From Listeria ivanovii subsp. ivanovii (GTDB taxonomy: Bacteria; Bacillota; Bacilli; Lactobacillales; Listeriaceae), in NCBI RefSeq assembly GCF_900187025.1, contig NZ_LT906478.1, positions 2,340,001-2,404,000 of the forward strand: DNA of 64,000 nt, given 5' to 3'. Position 1 is the stretch's first letter, and the number at the start of each line of letters is the position of its first letter. Below are positions 44,937 to 54,895 of this stretch, in pieces. Below the pieces are notes generated by a model. It did no database searches. It worked only from the letters and a program-made list of their open reading frames with translations, and was not told the origin of the DNA. The position numbers and the translations under genes are program-made.

Positions 44937-46265
44937 ATGAGTACAGAATTAACATTCGATCAATTAAATAGTTTTTCCAAAAAATGGCGTGAAAATCCGG
45001 ATAATATGGTAATTCAAGCTAGTATTATGAAAAATGGGATTAAAGCAGCCACAGAAAACCCTGTAGCTAAAGTGAAAGTTCAACCTATTTTTTCTCATGA
45101 AGTGACAACAGATAAGGTTTCTAACCAACAGCAAAGTGGACGGTGTTGGATGTTTGCAGCACTAAATACATTCCGTCATAAATTGAACGGAACACTTGGT
45201 TTGAAGGATTTTGAGTTATCTCAGAATTATACTAATTTTTGGGATAAGTTGGAGAAGGCAAATTATTTTTTAGAGAATATCATTGAAACCGCACAGGAGG
45301 ATGAAGATAGTCGTCTCGTTTCATGGTTGCTTGATACTCCACAACAAGATGGTGGTCAGTGGGATATGTTAGTTTCGATTATTGAAAAATACGGGATTGT
45401 TCCAAAATCAGCTATGCCAGAAACTTTTCAAAGTAGTAAGTCCGCTGATTTAAATCATTTATTAAACGAACGTCTTCGTACAGATGCAGTTATTCTAAGA
45501 AAAGCTGTTAAGAATAAAGTTTCTGTCACACAATTAAAAGAGGAAATGCTTGCAGAAATTTATCAACTTTTAGTGATGTCGCTTGGTGAACCGCCAAAAA
45601 CGTTTGATTTTGAATACCGTAATAAAGATAATGAGTTTAAACAAGCGTTACAAATTTCACCGACAGATTTTTTCAAACGGTATATTGATATCGACTTGAG
45701 AGATTATGTTCCACTTATTAATGCTCCAACAAAAGACAAACCGTTTAATCAAGTTTTCACGGTGGATTATCTAGGCAACATTGTTGGTGGTGCCCCGATT
45801 AGATACTTAAATGTTGAAATGGATGTTTTGAAAAAAGCTGCTGCAAAACAAATACAGAATGGCGAAACTGTTTGGTTTGGTTGTGATGTCGGTCAACTTT
45901 CAGAACGCACTAGTGGCATTATGGATACAAACATTTTCTTGTTGAATCAAGCTTTTGGCTTTAAAACTACCATGACTAAAGCGGAACGGCTAGACTACAA
46001 ACATAGTATGTTAACACATGCGATGGTACTAACAGGAGTAAATGTTGTGGACGGAGAAGTAAACCGTTGGAAAGTAGAAAACAGTTGGGGAGAAGCTATT
46101 GGCAATAAAGGTTATTTTGTTGCCAGTGACGCGTGGATGGATGAATTTACGTTCCAGGTTGTTGTGCGGAAAAAATATCTATCTGATGAGTTACTAAATG
46201 CATTTAAACAAGAACCTATTACCTTGAAACCTTGGGATCCAATGGGCTCGCTTGCTTTTAAATAG
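44937..46265 (+). CDS. pepC: Aminopeptidase C (bleomycin hydrolase family)
   Basis: A 442-residue C1B cysteine peptidase. The triad is visible: C70 in QQQSGRCWMFAAL, His in KHSMLTHAMVLTG and Asn in VENSWGEA. Members form hexameric barrels with the active sites inside and remove N-terminal residues from peptides. ATG follows GGAGGAAAG. The last 8 bases overlap the convergent DUF523 gene. Confidence 0.94.
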   Translation: MSTELTFDQLNSFSKKWRENPDNMVIQASIMKNGIKAATENPVAKVKVQPIFSHEVTTDKVSNQQQSGRCWMFAALNTFRHKLNGTLGLKDFELSQNYTNFWDKLEKANYFLENIIETAQEDEDSRLVSWLLDTPQQDGGQWDMLVSIIEKYGIVPKSAMPETFQSSKSADLNHLLNERLRTDAVILRKAVKNKVSVTQLKEEMLAEIYQLLVMSLGEPPKTFDFEYRNKDNEFKQALQISPTDFFKRYIDIDLRDYVPLINAPTKDKPFNQVFTVDYLGNIVGGAPIRYLNVEMDVLKKAAAKQIQNGETVWFGCDVGQLSERTSGIMDTNIFLLNQAFGFKTTMTKAERLDYKHSMLTHAMVLTGVNVVDGEVNRWKVENSWGEAIGNKGYFVASDAWMDEFTFQVVVRKKYLSDELLNAFKQEPITLKPWDPMGSLAFK

Positions 46266-46692
46266 TAAATTCTGAAATAACTTCGATTCCATTGGCTATA
46301 AAAAGAGCTGCTGCTACGCCGGTACCATCTTTTGTTTTTCCGGAGAAGGTGCCGTCGTAAATAGTACAGCTACCACAAGATGGGCTGTTTTCTTTCATGA
46401 TTATTTTGGTAATTTTAAGTTCTTTCATTTTAGTTAAGGTGAGTGTAGCACCTCGCTTGTATTCTTCAGTAACATTATTCCCCTCGCTATCAATCACTTT
46501 TGCACGACCGCACCAGACATCTCTACCATCTCCACCCACTATTTCAGCAGGATTTCTTGGAGTTGAAAGTCCTCCAATAACCTCTGGACAAAAAGGAATT
46601 CCTTCTCCACTTTCAACCAACTGCTTTATTTCTTTATCTTGTCCATCGTATCTGCATGCAATTCCGGCAAGACATGCGCTTACTGCAATCAT
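46258..46692 (-). CDS. DUF523 protein
   Basis: A 144-residue DUF523 protein: SACLAGIACRYDG at the N-terminus, CPEVIGGLSTPR and KENSPSCGSCTIYDGTF. The five conserved cysteines suggest metal or Fe-S binding. Function is not firmly established; the YbbK/TudS group has thiouracil desulfidases with a 4Fe-4S cluster, and this is a plausible relative. Start ATG 46692 follows AGAGGAGGA; the upstream frame is unsupported. Confidence 0.87.
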   Translation of the reverse strand: MIAVSACLAGIACRYDGQDKEIKQLVESGEGIPFCPEVIGGLSTPRNPAEIVGGDGRDVWCGRAKVIDSEGNNVTEEYKRGATLTLTKMKELKITKIIMKENSPSCGSCTIYDGTFSGKTKDGTGVAAALFIANGIEVISEFTI

Positions 46693-46730
46693 TCCAATTC
46701 CTCCTCTATTATATTTATTCATTTTAACAT

Positions 46731-46762
46731 AAAAAAGCCGCCACCATTTTGTGGTGACAGCC
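46731..46762 (-). terminator. Terminator of the psuK-psuG operon
   Basis: On the minus strand GGCTGTCACCA pairs with TGGTGGCGGC (with one wobble/mismatch), followed by TTTTTT. Confidence 0.75.
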
Positions 46763-46771
46763 TTCGAATAA

Positions 46772-47683
46772 TTAACTGTTTTGATAAGCTACGGCAATTT
46801 GAGCCCCAATTAAAGCATTGTGTTTTACTAATTCGATATTAGCTTCTAGGCTTTTTCCGTCTGTTAATTCTTTTACTTTCCCAAGTAAGAATGGTGTTAC
46901 GTCTTTCCCGTGGATGTGATTTTCTTCCGCTTCTTTTAAAGCCGTTTGAATCACATCATTGATTACTTTTTCGTCCATAGCAAATTCTTCTGGAATTGGA
47001 TTCGTGATCACCGCTCCACCTTCAATTTGAAGATCCCATTTCGCTTTAAGTGAAGCTGCGATAATTTCTGGTGAATCTGCGCGTAAAGTTAATTCCACAT
47101 CGCTTGAACGTGTGTAAAATGCAGGCAATACGTCTGTTCGATAACCGATTACTGGAACGCCTTTCGTTTCTAAGTATTCCATTGTTAAGCTTAAATCAAG
47201 AATAGATTTAGCGCCGGCACAAATAACTGCTACATTTGTTTTTGCTAGTTCTTCTAAGTCAGCGGAAATATCCATTGTCGTTTCAGCGCCACGGTGTACT
47301 CCGCCAATTCCGCCAGTTACGAAAATACCAATTTCTGCTAATTCTGCACAAATCATTGTTGCTGCTACTGTTGTTGCTCCTAGTTGTTTTGTTGCAACAA
47401 GGTAACCAATATCACGACGAGAAACTTTCGCTACGTTTGTGCTTTTCCCAAATAATTCTAGCTCTTCATCAGACAAACCAATTTTTATTTTACCATCAAT
47501 TAAAGCGATTGTTGCTGGAACTGCGCCGTTATCACGAATAATTTGTTCCACATCACGCGCCATTTCAACATTTTGCGGGTAAGGCATGCCGTGAGAGATT
47601 ATAGTTGATTCTAATGCTACAATTGCTTTTCCTTCTGCTTTTGCTTGTTTTACTTCTTCAGATAATGATAGATAATTTTTCAT
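46772..47683 (-). CDS. psuG: Pseudouridine-5'-phosphate glycosidase
   Basis: A 303-residue PsuG/IndA enzyme: [17 protein letters not shown] near the start, [12 protein letters not shown], and [23 protein letters not shown] with the catalytic lysine further upstream. It breaks pseudouridine-5'-phosphate into uracil and ribose-5-phosphate. The start overlaps the psuK stop as ATGA. Together with PsuK it salvages pseudouridine. Confidence 0.93.
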   Translation of the reverse strand: MKNYLSLSEEVKQAKAEGKAIVALESTIISHGMPYPQNVEMARDVEQIIRDNGAVPATIALIDGKIKIGLSDEELELFGKSTNVAKVSRRDIGYLVATKQLGATTVAATMICAELAEIGIFVTGGIGGVHRGAETTMDISADLEELAKTNVAVICAGAKSILDLSLTMEYLETKGVPVIGYRTDVLPAFYTRSSDVELTLRADSPEIIAASLKAKWDLQIEGGAVITNPIPEEFAMDEKVINDVIQTALKEAEENHIHGKDVTPFLLGKVKELTDGKSLEANIELVKHNALIGAQIAVAYQNS

Positions 47684-48798
47684 TTGAATTCCTCCAGATC
47701 TTTTTGTAGTTGGGATGTGGATAAATTTTGGCGAACAGTATACTCTGATTCAAGTGTTCGCGCAGCATTGACACTCCCGGTTTTCAAAATATCTTGCAAA
47801 GACTTTCTTTCTAGCCATGCATAAATGACAGCTGAACAAAATGCATCGCCTGCTCCAGTAACATCAACAATGTCTTCAATGACTATTGCTGGTTCAAAAA
47901 TGACACCTTCTGCTTTATTCGCTGCGACTGCTCCTTTGCTGCCATTAGTTACAATAACATTTTCGACACCTAATTCGAGCCATTTTTCTGCAGCTAAACG
48001 CCAATCTTCGTCACTCTCAATCGTCATTTCTAGATGCGTTTCCGATTCATCTCGGTTACAGATTAGCCAAGTTACATGATCAAGCCGCTCTGGTAAATGA
48101 GACATTTTAGGAGAGGATACAGGGACTAAAACTAATGGAATAGAATTAATTTCTGCAAAACTCCCCAAGTATTCTAGCGTTTCTTTGGGGCAGTTCAAGT
48201 CCGCGATTATTGCACTTGCTTGACTAAGTAGGCCTTCATTTTTTGCTAATACATCTGGCGTCAGATGGTCATATGCCTCCATGTCAGCAAGAGCCACGAG
48301 TAAGTCCCCATTATTTTCGAGTACTGCGGTATAAGAACCGGTTGCAATACTTGGAAATGCAGTGACATAATCTAGATTCATGTATGTATTACTAGCACTT
48401 TTAACAGCTTCCCAATCTGAATCAGTTCCACAAGCAGTCAGTAAAATAACTTCTTTTCCGAGGCGTCCAAGATTTTCGCCAACATTTCGGGCAACTCCAC
48501 CGGCACTTTGGGTAGATCTGACTGGGTTAGACGTAGCAAGTTGCGCTTTGTCTTTAATATAAAACTTCCGATCAACATTCGCTCCGCCTATACAAACGAT
48601 TTGTTTCGCTTCATTTAAAATATAGGCTTTCCCTAAAATACGACCCTTTTTAATTAGACCGGAAATAAGGTTGGCTACTGTTGGTCTTGATAAATCAAGA
48701 ATATCAGCAAGTTCTTGTTGAGAAATGTAAGGATTTTTACGGATGGAATTGAAAATTATCTCTTCCTTTTCGTTCATTTTCGCTTTATTATTCTCCAC
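47680..48798 (-). CDS. psuK: Pseudouridine kinase with N-terminal winged helix
   Basis: A 372-residue fusion. Residues about 8-60 form a winged helix ([31 protein letters not shown]). About 65-372 form a PfkB kinase with [29 protein letters not shown] and catalytic [14 protein letters not shown]. It phosphorylates pseudouridine for PsuG. The DNA-binding domain suggests it also regulates its own operon. GTG 48798 is preferred (GGAGGTG 9 bases upstream) over the longer frame from 48879. Confidence 0.9.
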   Translation of the reverse strand: MENNKAKMNEKEEIIFNSIRKNPYISQQELADILDLSRPTVANLISGLIKKGRILGKAYILNEAKQIVCIGGANVDRKFYIKDKAQLATSNPVRSTQSAGGVARNVGENLGRLGKEVILLTACGTDSDWEAVKSASNTYMNLDYVTAFPSIATGSYTAVLENNGDLLVALADMEAYDHLTPDVLAKNEGLLSQASAIIADLNCPKETLEYLGSFAEINSIPLVLVPVSSPKMSHLPERLDHVTWLICNRDESETHLEMTIESDEDWRLAAEKWLELGVENVIVTNGSKGAVAANKAEGVIFEPAIVIEDIVDVTGAGDAFCSAVIYAWLERKSLQDILKTGSVNAARTLESEYTVRQNLSTSQLQKDLEEFK

Positions 48799-48881
48799 GA
48801 TATAATGCACCTCCATCCCAAACTTTTGTTCATTTTTTAAACACAAGTTTATTATATATGTAAATGCTTTCTTTTGCAAAT

Positions 48882-48923
48882 AAAAAAACGAAAATATGCT
48901 TCTCTTTAGAAGAAAATTTTCGC
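48882..48923 (-). terminator. Terminator of rsuA
   Basis: On the minus strand GCGAAAAT and ATTTTCGT pair around an inner TTCT/AGAA stem, followed by a run of T. Confidence 0.82.
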
Positions 48924-48928
48924 TTGTT

Positions 48929-49630
48929 TTATTTATTTTGTAAGAGAGCTAGTTCCTCATCAGTCAATGGACGATATTCCCCTAAACGAAGTGCTTCATC
49001 TAGCTTGAGTTTCCCCATAGAAATTCGTTTTAAATATGTGACAGTTTTCCCTGTTGCCGCAAACATTCTTTTTACTTGATGGAATTTACCTTCTTGTATC
49101 GTTACATTGATTTCGTTTGGAGTAATAATCTCTAAGTGTGCTGATTTGCAGGTATAACCATCATCTAATGTGATTCCTGTTTGAAATGCTTCTACGTCGG
49201 CTACTGTCACATCGCCTTCGATTTTGGCATAATATGTTTTATCAATATGCTTTTTTGGTGATAGTAAATTGTGCGCTAACGTTCCGTCGTTTGTAATAAT
49301 TAGCAGCCCTTCTGTATCCTTATCCAGCCTGCCCACTGGAAAAGGATTTGTTAGCGTATCTTCTTGTGCTAATAAATCAATAACCGTTTCTGATAGGTTA
49401 TCTTCGGTTGCGCTAACCACATTTTGCGGTTTATGGAGCATGAAATAAACAAATTCTTGATAGGTAACCGGATTCCCATGAACTGTAATTTGGTCTTTTT
49501 CCGGATTTACTTGTAGTTTGCTATCTTTTTGGATAGTACCATTTACCGTAACTGAGCCAGATTTCAGAAGCGGCTTCACTTCTCTTCGACTGCCATAACC
49601 TGTGTGAGACAATAGTTTATCTAAGCGCAT
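48929..49630 (-). CDS. rsuA: 16S rRNA pseudouridine synthase, RsuA family
   Basis: A 233-residue protein: S4 domain (1-60, MRLDKLLSHTGYGSRREVKPLL) and a pseudouridine synthase domain with catalytic Asp in PVGRLDKDTEGLLIITNDG. It would make pseudouridine 516 in 16S rRNA. ATG 49630 has AAGGAG upstream. It sits just upstream of pseudouridine salvage genes but has its own terminator. Confidence 0.92.
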   Translation of the reverse strand: MRLDKLLSHTGYGSRREVKPLLKSGSVTVNGTIQKDSKLQVNPEKDQITVHGNPVTYQEFVYFMLHKPQNVVSATEDNLSETVIDLLAQEDTLTNPFPVGRLDKDTEGLLIITNDGTLAHNLLSPKKHIDKTYYAKIEGDVTVADVEAFQTGITLDDGYTCKSAHLEIITPNEINVTIQEGKFHQVKRMFAATGKTVTYLKRISMGKLKLDEALRLGEYRPLTDEELALLQNK

Positions 49631-49699
49631 AATCAAGCTCCTTTTTCTTTTATTGTAACAAAAAAGCAGCATTTTCTCAAAAAGACTACTTATAAAATA

Positions 49700-49727
49700 C
49701 CGCTAGACTACAGAGTGGGTCTAGCGG
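49700..49727 (-). terminator. Terminator of the Na+/H+ antiporter gene
   Basis: CCGCTAGAC and GTCTAGCGG form a 9-pair stem. On the minus strand TATTTTAT follows. Confidence 0.65.
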
Positions 49728-49784
49728 TTGTTCCTATTTAACCTGCACTATCACCTGAAATCATTATATGCTTCTTCAACTGTA

Positions 49785-51731
49785 TTACAATTGAAAACTA
49801 GCTTCTATTGCAAGTAAATTATCCCGATAAACTTTCATTTCTTTCCGAGTAATATCTCCTTTTTCAAAATACCGTTGAATTGTTTCTCGCTCAATTTGAG
49901 ATGCTAGGTCAATGGTAGTTTGCAGCTCTTCCACATCACTTTCTCTTTTAGCATCTTTGGTGAAAAGCGACTGCTCAAAGGTAATTAAGTACTGCGAGAT
50001 AATTTCTGGACTATATTTCGTGTTGTCTAACTCATGTAATTTTTGTACGATAAATTCATTGTTTTCCTTTTGCAATTTGATGCGCTCTTTTCTGCGCTCT
50101 TCGAAAGATAAGGGAACAATTCGGAAACTACGAAAACCGTGACTCAACATTTGACGATATCGTACTCTGGCACGATATTTTTCTTCTCTTGTTTGGACGT
50201 ATAATCTTTTACCTAGGCGCATCATGACAGACAACCCTACTCCTGTATCAATTTTCCTTTCAAAAACGAGTCTCCTAGTGTTTTCAAGTTGCCATTCTTG
50301 TGTCAAACGTCGAAGTTCTTTTTCAGTCGCATTTACTTCTTTATGCTTCATCAATGAAAAAATTCTATCATTGTACATTTTTAAGACTTTATTCATTTCC
50401 ACCATATTTTCATCTGTTTTATAGGCTTGCAGTTGGTTCACTACATCGCGCAGTAGAGCAATATCAGCTTCATGATCTGCAACTGTCACATCTTTTTTCG
50501 CTGCGAAAAGTGGTAAGGTGAAATTCGCAAGTAAAAGTGTGGTGATAATAACGCCCGCCGCAATGAATATAAGCAAGTCTCGCTCTGGAAAGGCATTGCC
50601 ATTACCAAGTACAAATGGAAGTGAAAGCGCACTGACCAAGGTGATGGTCCCTCTTACACCGGCAACAGTGTAAAGAAAAGTGTTTTTAAACCTGCTAATT
50701 AAATCGTTTTTCGGTTGCTCCTCAAAGTTTCGGAAAAACAAAATCCAAAGAAAACGAAGGCCAAGTAGTAAAATGGTAATTCCAAAAATGTACACGAATA
50801 GCATACTTTTATGTATATCTGAATCTAACCAAATCGTCTCCATAATTTGTGGCAGCTGCGTTCCCAGTAGAATAAACACTAATCCGTTCAAGCTAAAAGT
50901 AATGACAGACCAAGTGTTTTTTGAAAGCAAATTCAGCTGCGCAATTTCAGGATTGATTTTCTTATAGCTGAAAGAGTGAACCATACCACCACTAACAACA
51001 GCTAAAATTCCGTTGACTCCTACTTTTTCTGCCACCATAAAAATTAAAAACGGCAGCAATATTTCCATCAGCATAAAGGAAGTTACATTTTCAATTCCCA
51101 TTTGCCGTAAGCCACGCATTAGTATAATTTTAAGCAAACTCATTACAGCCCCAAGTGCGATTCCACCTAAAGATAGTAATAAAAAGCTTGTTCCAGCAGT
51201 CATAAAGGAAAAAGTTCCTGTCACAAGTGCAAGTACTGCAAATTGAAAAGAAACTAGTCCCGAAGCATCATTTATCAGAGACTCACCTTCTAAAATATGC
51301 ATGATTTTATGTGGAATTTTTACTTTTTCTGCTAAAGCCCCCACCGCAACGGCATCAGTTGGTGCAAGTGCGGCTGCAAGTGCAAATGCGGCTGCAAAAG
51401 GGATGACCGGAATTAAATAATGAATAAATGTTCCAAGAATTCCAACTGTCACAAACACTAACCCAATCGATAACGACAAAATTGCTTTCCTGTTTTTCCA
51501 TAATGATTTTTTATCCGTATTGGCGCCGTCATTAAAAAGAATCGGTGCCATGAAGAGTAGTAAAAATAACTCTGGATTTAAATCCATCGTATGCTCTCCA
51601 AGCGGAATTGCCAAAATAATTCCTAACAACACTTGAATCAAAGGCACGGCAATACTAGGCAAGAATCGACTTAGTACATTCGATAAAAAAACAGCACTTA
51701 ACATTAATAAAATAAGCTCAAAAATCTCCAT
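49785..51731 (-). CDS. CPA1-family Na+/H+ antiporter
   Basis: A 648-residue antiporter. The first 410 residues hold about 12 membrane helices with ALAPTDAVAVGALAEKV and ESLINDASGLVSFQ (ND pair in the ion site). The last 240 residues form a long, charged, helical cytoplasmic tail (ERRKERIKLQKEN) of the NhaK type. It exports Na+ or K+ for H+. ATG 51731 is used; GAGGG lies 8 bases upstream, while ATG 51746 overlaps that site. Confidence 0.9.
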   Translation of the reverse strand: MEIFELILLMLSAVFLSNVLSRFLPSIAVPLIQVLLGIILAIPLGEHTMDLNPELFLLLFMAPILFNDGANTDKKSLWKNRKAILSLSIGLVFVTVGILGTFIHYLIPVIPFAAAFALAAALAPTDAVAVGALAEKVKIPHKIMHILEGESLINDASGLVSFQFAVLALVTGTFSFMTAGTSFLLLSLGGIALGAVMSLLKIILMRGLRQMGIENVTSFMLMEILLPFLIFMVAEKVGVNGILAVVSGGMVHSFSYKKINPEIAQLNLLSKNTWSVITFSLNGLVFILLGTQLPQIMETIWLDSDIHKSMLFVYIFGITILLLGLRFLWILFFRNFEEQPKNDLISRFKNTFLYTVAGVRGTITLVSALSLPFVLGNGNAFPERDLLIFIAAGVIITTLLLANFTLPLFAAKKDVTVADHEADIALLRDVVNQLQAYKTDENMVEMNKVLKMYNDRIFSLMKHKEVNATEKELRRLTQEWQLENTRRLVFERKIDTGVGLSVMMRLGKRLYVQTREEKYRARVRYRQMLSHGFRSFRIVPLSFEERRKERIKLQKENNEFIVQKLHELDNTKYSPEIISQYLITFEQSLFTKDAKRESDVEELQTTIDLASQIERETIQRYFEKGDITRKEMKVYRDNLLAIEASFQL

Positions 51732-51848
51732 TGTTACATCCCTCATTTTCTCCCACTCATTGATGTAACTGCGCTATAAAAAATTTTCCCTTAGCGCAAT
51801 TTGTCTCGTTCCCCATACTAACAAAAAAAATATTCGAAAACATCCGTC

Positions 51849-53453
51849 TTAGTATGGAGTTTTTTGATAGACGATTTGCTCATTTACAACAGTCATTTCT
51901 ACCGTAATATCACGGATTGCAGCAGGTTCTATTTGAAATGGATCCTCCGTCAAAATGGTGAAATCAGCAACATAACCTGGCTTGATTTGTCCACGAGTAT
52001 TGCTTTTATAACTTGCAAAAGCTGCTCCTGTTGTATATAACTGGATTGCTTCATATACGCTTAAAGCTTCTTCCGGCCAGTACTTAACTCCATCTAAATC
52101 AGCATTTGCAGTTCTCGTGACAGCAGCATGAATCGCCCAAAATGGATTTGGCACTTCAATTGGTGCATCACTTCCCCCTGCAAGATGAAGCCCAGCGGAA
52201 ACGAATGATTTCCAGGCGAAAGCTAGTGGTGGATGTGTTTCTCCAAGGACATCAAGCGCCCACGGGAGATCACTTGCCATGAATTGTGGTTGGATATCAA
52301 ATAGTACAGGCATTTTAGCTGCTTCGGCTACTAATTCTTTTGTAAGCCATGGTGTATGAATTAAGCGGTCATATTGTCCGTCTTTTGGAGGATTGGCACG
52401 TAAAGAGCGAATCACATTGGAAAACGCTAAATCCCCGAGAATATGAATTGCTACTGGTAAACCTTCTTTTCTAGCTAGTTTGACTAAATTTTCAAACTCT
52501 AAGTCTGAATGGATTTGTAGGCCTTTTTCAGTTGGATTATCGGCATATCCAGCACTCATTAAAGCTGTCCGTGATCCAACTGTGCCATCATAAAAAATTT
52601 TCATCGCACCTAGTTCTACAAAATCATCGCCATTAATGAAGGTTTCATTTGAAGCAGTAAATGCCTTCCACTCTGCATGATGAATTAAAAGTTGTGCGCG
52701 AAATGGTAGCTTTTCTGCTCCTAATGTTTTTCTAAAAGCAGCTAATGTTGACTCGAAGCCTGTAAAATAATGTAAATCTTCTGAATGAGCACCTGTAATT
52801 CCTTTTGACCATAAATCTTTAATAGCTATTTCTAACCATGCTATTAGTTCAGATGGTGTAGCTGGTGGAAAAGCATCAATTGCAAGCGTTGTAGCGTTAT
52901 CTCTTAAAACTCCTGTAAAATCTCCTACGTGATTTTGAACAATTTCTCCTCCACCATCAAAACCATTTTCCGAAAAATCCTTAATATGTGCTAATAAAGC
53001 AGAATTAATCGACACACTATGATAATCAATACGTCTCACTAAAATCGGATTGGTGCTACTTATTCCATCCAAATCTGCTATCGAAATGAAGGTTTTTTCA
53101 TCAGACCATTTATTTTCATCATAACCTTCGACAAACAACCACTCATCTTCGGCTAGTTGATTCACTCGTTCTGAAATAAGCCCTAATGCTTCTTTTTTTG
53201 TCGTGCTTTGATTTAAATTCAGTCGTTCTAGTGCTTGTCCATACCATAATAAATGGATATGGGCATCGACAAATCCTGGGAAAATAATTTTACCAGCAAG
53301 ATCAATCGTTTCATCAATCTTATGTTGATAACATCTTTCTAATTCCGTTGTTTCACCCACCGCATAAATTCGACCGTTTTCGGTTAATACAGCAGAAACT
53401 ACTTCACCTTCAGCAGTCATTTGGTAAAATTGACCATTTTTCCATAATTTCAT
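51849..53453 (-). CDS. YtcJ-like amidohydrolase
   Basis: A 534-residue amidohydrolase_3 enzyme: DAHIHLLWYG supplies the HxH metal ligands, RRIDYHSVSINS the lysine-region equivalent, AIHILGDLAFSNV another histidine and LAGGSDAPIEVPNPFWAI the catalytic aspartate. Members hydrolyse N-substituted amides or formamides; substrate is unknown. It starts 2 bases after the MFS stop, so the pair is an operon and the carrier may import its substrate. Confidence 0.87.
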   Translation of the reverse strand: MKLWKNGQFYQMTAEGEVVSAVLTENGRIYAVGETTELERCYQHKIDETIDLAGKIIFPGFVDAHIHLLWYGQALERLNLNQSTTKKEALGLISERVNQLAEDEWLFVEGYDENKWSDEKTFISIADLDGISSTNPILVRRIDYHSVSINSALLAHIKDFSENGFDGGGEIVQNHVGDFTGVLRDNATTLAIDAFPPATPSELIAWLEIAIKDLWSKGITGAHSEDLHYFTGFESTLAAFRKTLGAEKLPFRAQLLIHHAEWKAFTASNETFINGDDFVELGAMKIFYDGTVGSRTALMSAGYADNPTEKGLQIHSDLEFENLVKLARKEGLPVAIHILGDLAFSNVIRSLRANPPKDGQYDRLIHTPWLTKELVAEAAKMPVLFDIQPQFMASDLPWALDVLGETHPPLAFAWKSFVSAGLHLAGGSDAPIEVPNPFWAIHAAVTRTANADLDGVKYWPEEALSVYEAIQLYTTGAAFASYKSNTRGQIKPGYVADFTILTEDPFQIEPAAIRDITVEMTVVNEQIVYQKTPY

Positions 53454-53455
53454 TT

Positions 53456-54697
53456 CTACTCCTCCTGACTTACGGAAACTTGTAAAGCTGCTTTTTCTTG
53501 TTGATCCTTTTTCTGTAGAATTTGTTGTAATGTGATGCTAATAAGTGCACATCCTAGCAAGATAAATGCACCGATGAACAAGGCTTTTATCCCGCCTAAA
53601 TTTTGAACGACAATCGCGCCAACAAAAGGTGCCAACATTCGAGCAGCTGTAGCCATCCCGTTGACAAGCCCTTGATATAATCCCGCAGCACCTTTTGGAG
53701 CAAGTTGGTAGGCAATGGTTGGAATAGCTGGCCAAGCAAACATTTCTCCGAGTGTTAAAAAAATCATCCCAAGCACAAATCCACTATAGACACTTGCATT
53801 CATTGCTACAACAAAGGATAGAATAAATAAGAAAATCCCGATATAAATTTGTGCGAGTAAATGCTTTTTAAACCTACCTACAACTGGGATTAAGATGAAT
53901 TGTCCCAGTACGATAAGCGCACCATTCAGGCTCCATAAATTACCATATTGGCTTGCTGTCACACCTTTTATTTCCGTCATATAAGTAGACAGATTCGACT
54001 GCCATTGTACATGTGGTAATTGACAGAACAAATAGGTAAGTAATAATAATACAAACGACCATAGTGCTAGCTTAGTTGGGAACTCTCGCTTGGTACCTTT
54101 TTTACGATGCTTTGTTTCCGCAGTGACTTTCTCTGATTTCCAGTCAATTTTATGGAAAAACAAGAAAAAATAACCAGCGAAAATTAGTGCAAAAACAAAT
54201 GACCCAATATACACATGGCTCATCCCTTGTGTTGCAAGTAGGCCTGCCAAAAGCGGCCCTACAGCAACACCGATATTTTGTGCCACATAAATGGCGTTAA
54301 ATCCTGTTCTCCCACCAGTCGGATGCGTCAATCCTGCGGCGGCGTAAAGACCTGAGAAGACCATTCCCATCGCAACACCAACTGCCCATAAGTTCCAAAT
54401 AAAGAATGGAAACCCATGAAAAAAACATAGGGAAGCAGTAGCAAGCACGAGTATAATTGTTCCGATTGTTAATGAAATAAACCCTGAGAAGCGATCAAAT
54501 ATAAGCCCGCCAATGATACTCGATACAATTCCTACGCCAGAATTAATTAATAAAACGAGTGAAGCATCCGTCGTTGTCATTCCTAGTTCTTGTGTCATAT
54601 AAATCATATTAAAAGGCCAAATAAACGAAAGCCCTGTATAAAGTAACACCATTCCAATAATAACAATCCATAAATCCCTCGGTAACCATTTTGCCAT
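53456..54697 (-). CDS. MFS transporter, multidrug/solute type
   Basis: A 413-residue MFS protein with about 12 helices; GGLIFDRFSG is the loop 2/3 motif and a charged loop (KSEKVTAETKHRKKG) separates the two halves. It precedes the amidohydrolase by 2 bases. It may be an efflux pump by similarity, or a substrate importer by operon context. Confidence 0.85.
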   Translation of the reverse strand: MAKWLPRDLWIVIIGMVLLYTGLSFIWPFNMIYMTQELGMTTTDASLVLLINSGVGIVSSIIGGLIFDRFSGFISLTIGTIILVLATASLCFFHGFPFFIWNLWAVGVAMGMVFSGLYAAAGLTHPTGGRTGFNAIYVAQNIGVAVGPLLAGLLATQGMSHVYIGSFVFALIFAGYFFLFFHKIDWKSEKVTAETKHRKKGTKREFPTKLALWSFVLLLLTYLFCQLPHVQWQSNLSTYMTEIKGVTASQYGNLWSLNGALIVLGQFILIPVVGRFKKHLLAQIYIGIFLFILSFVVAMNASVYSGFVLGMIFLTLGEMFAWPAIPTIAYQLAPKGAAGLYQGLVNGMATAARMLAPFVGAIVVQNLGGIKALFIGAFILLGCALISITLQQILQKKDQQEKAALQVSVSQEE

Positions 54698-54773
54698 AAC
54701 TACACTTTCCCTTCATTAAAACTCACTTTTTTAGGTTATCACAACTAACTCCATCCGAAAAGGAAAATTTCAT

Positions 54774-54807
54774 AAAAAAAGGCCACCTAGCAAATTTTGC
54801 TGGCGGC
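54774..54807 (-). terminator. Terminator downstream of the unknown Crp-like gene
   Basis: On the minus strand GCCGCCAGCAAA pairs with TTTGCTAGGTGGC (small mismatches), followed by TTTTTTT. Confidence 0.75.
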
Positions 54808-54895
54808 TATAAGGGACTGGTAATAATTCCCTATCACGGTTACTATAAGTCTACTATGAAATTGCCTTTTTGTCTGTTAAATTGTAAAAAATATT

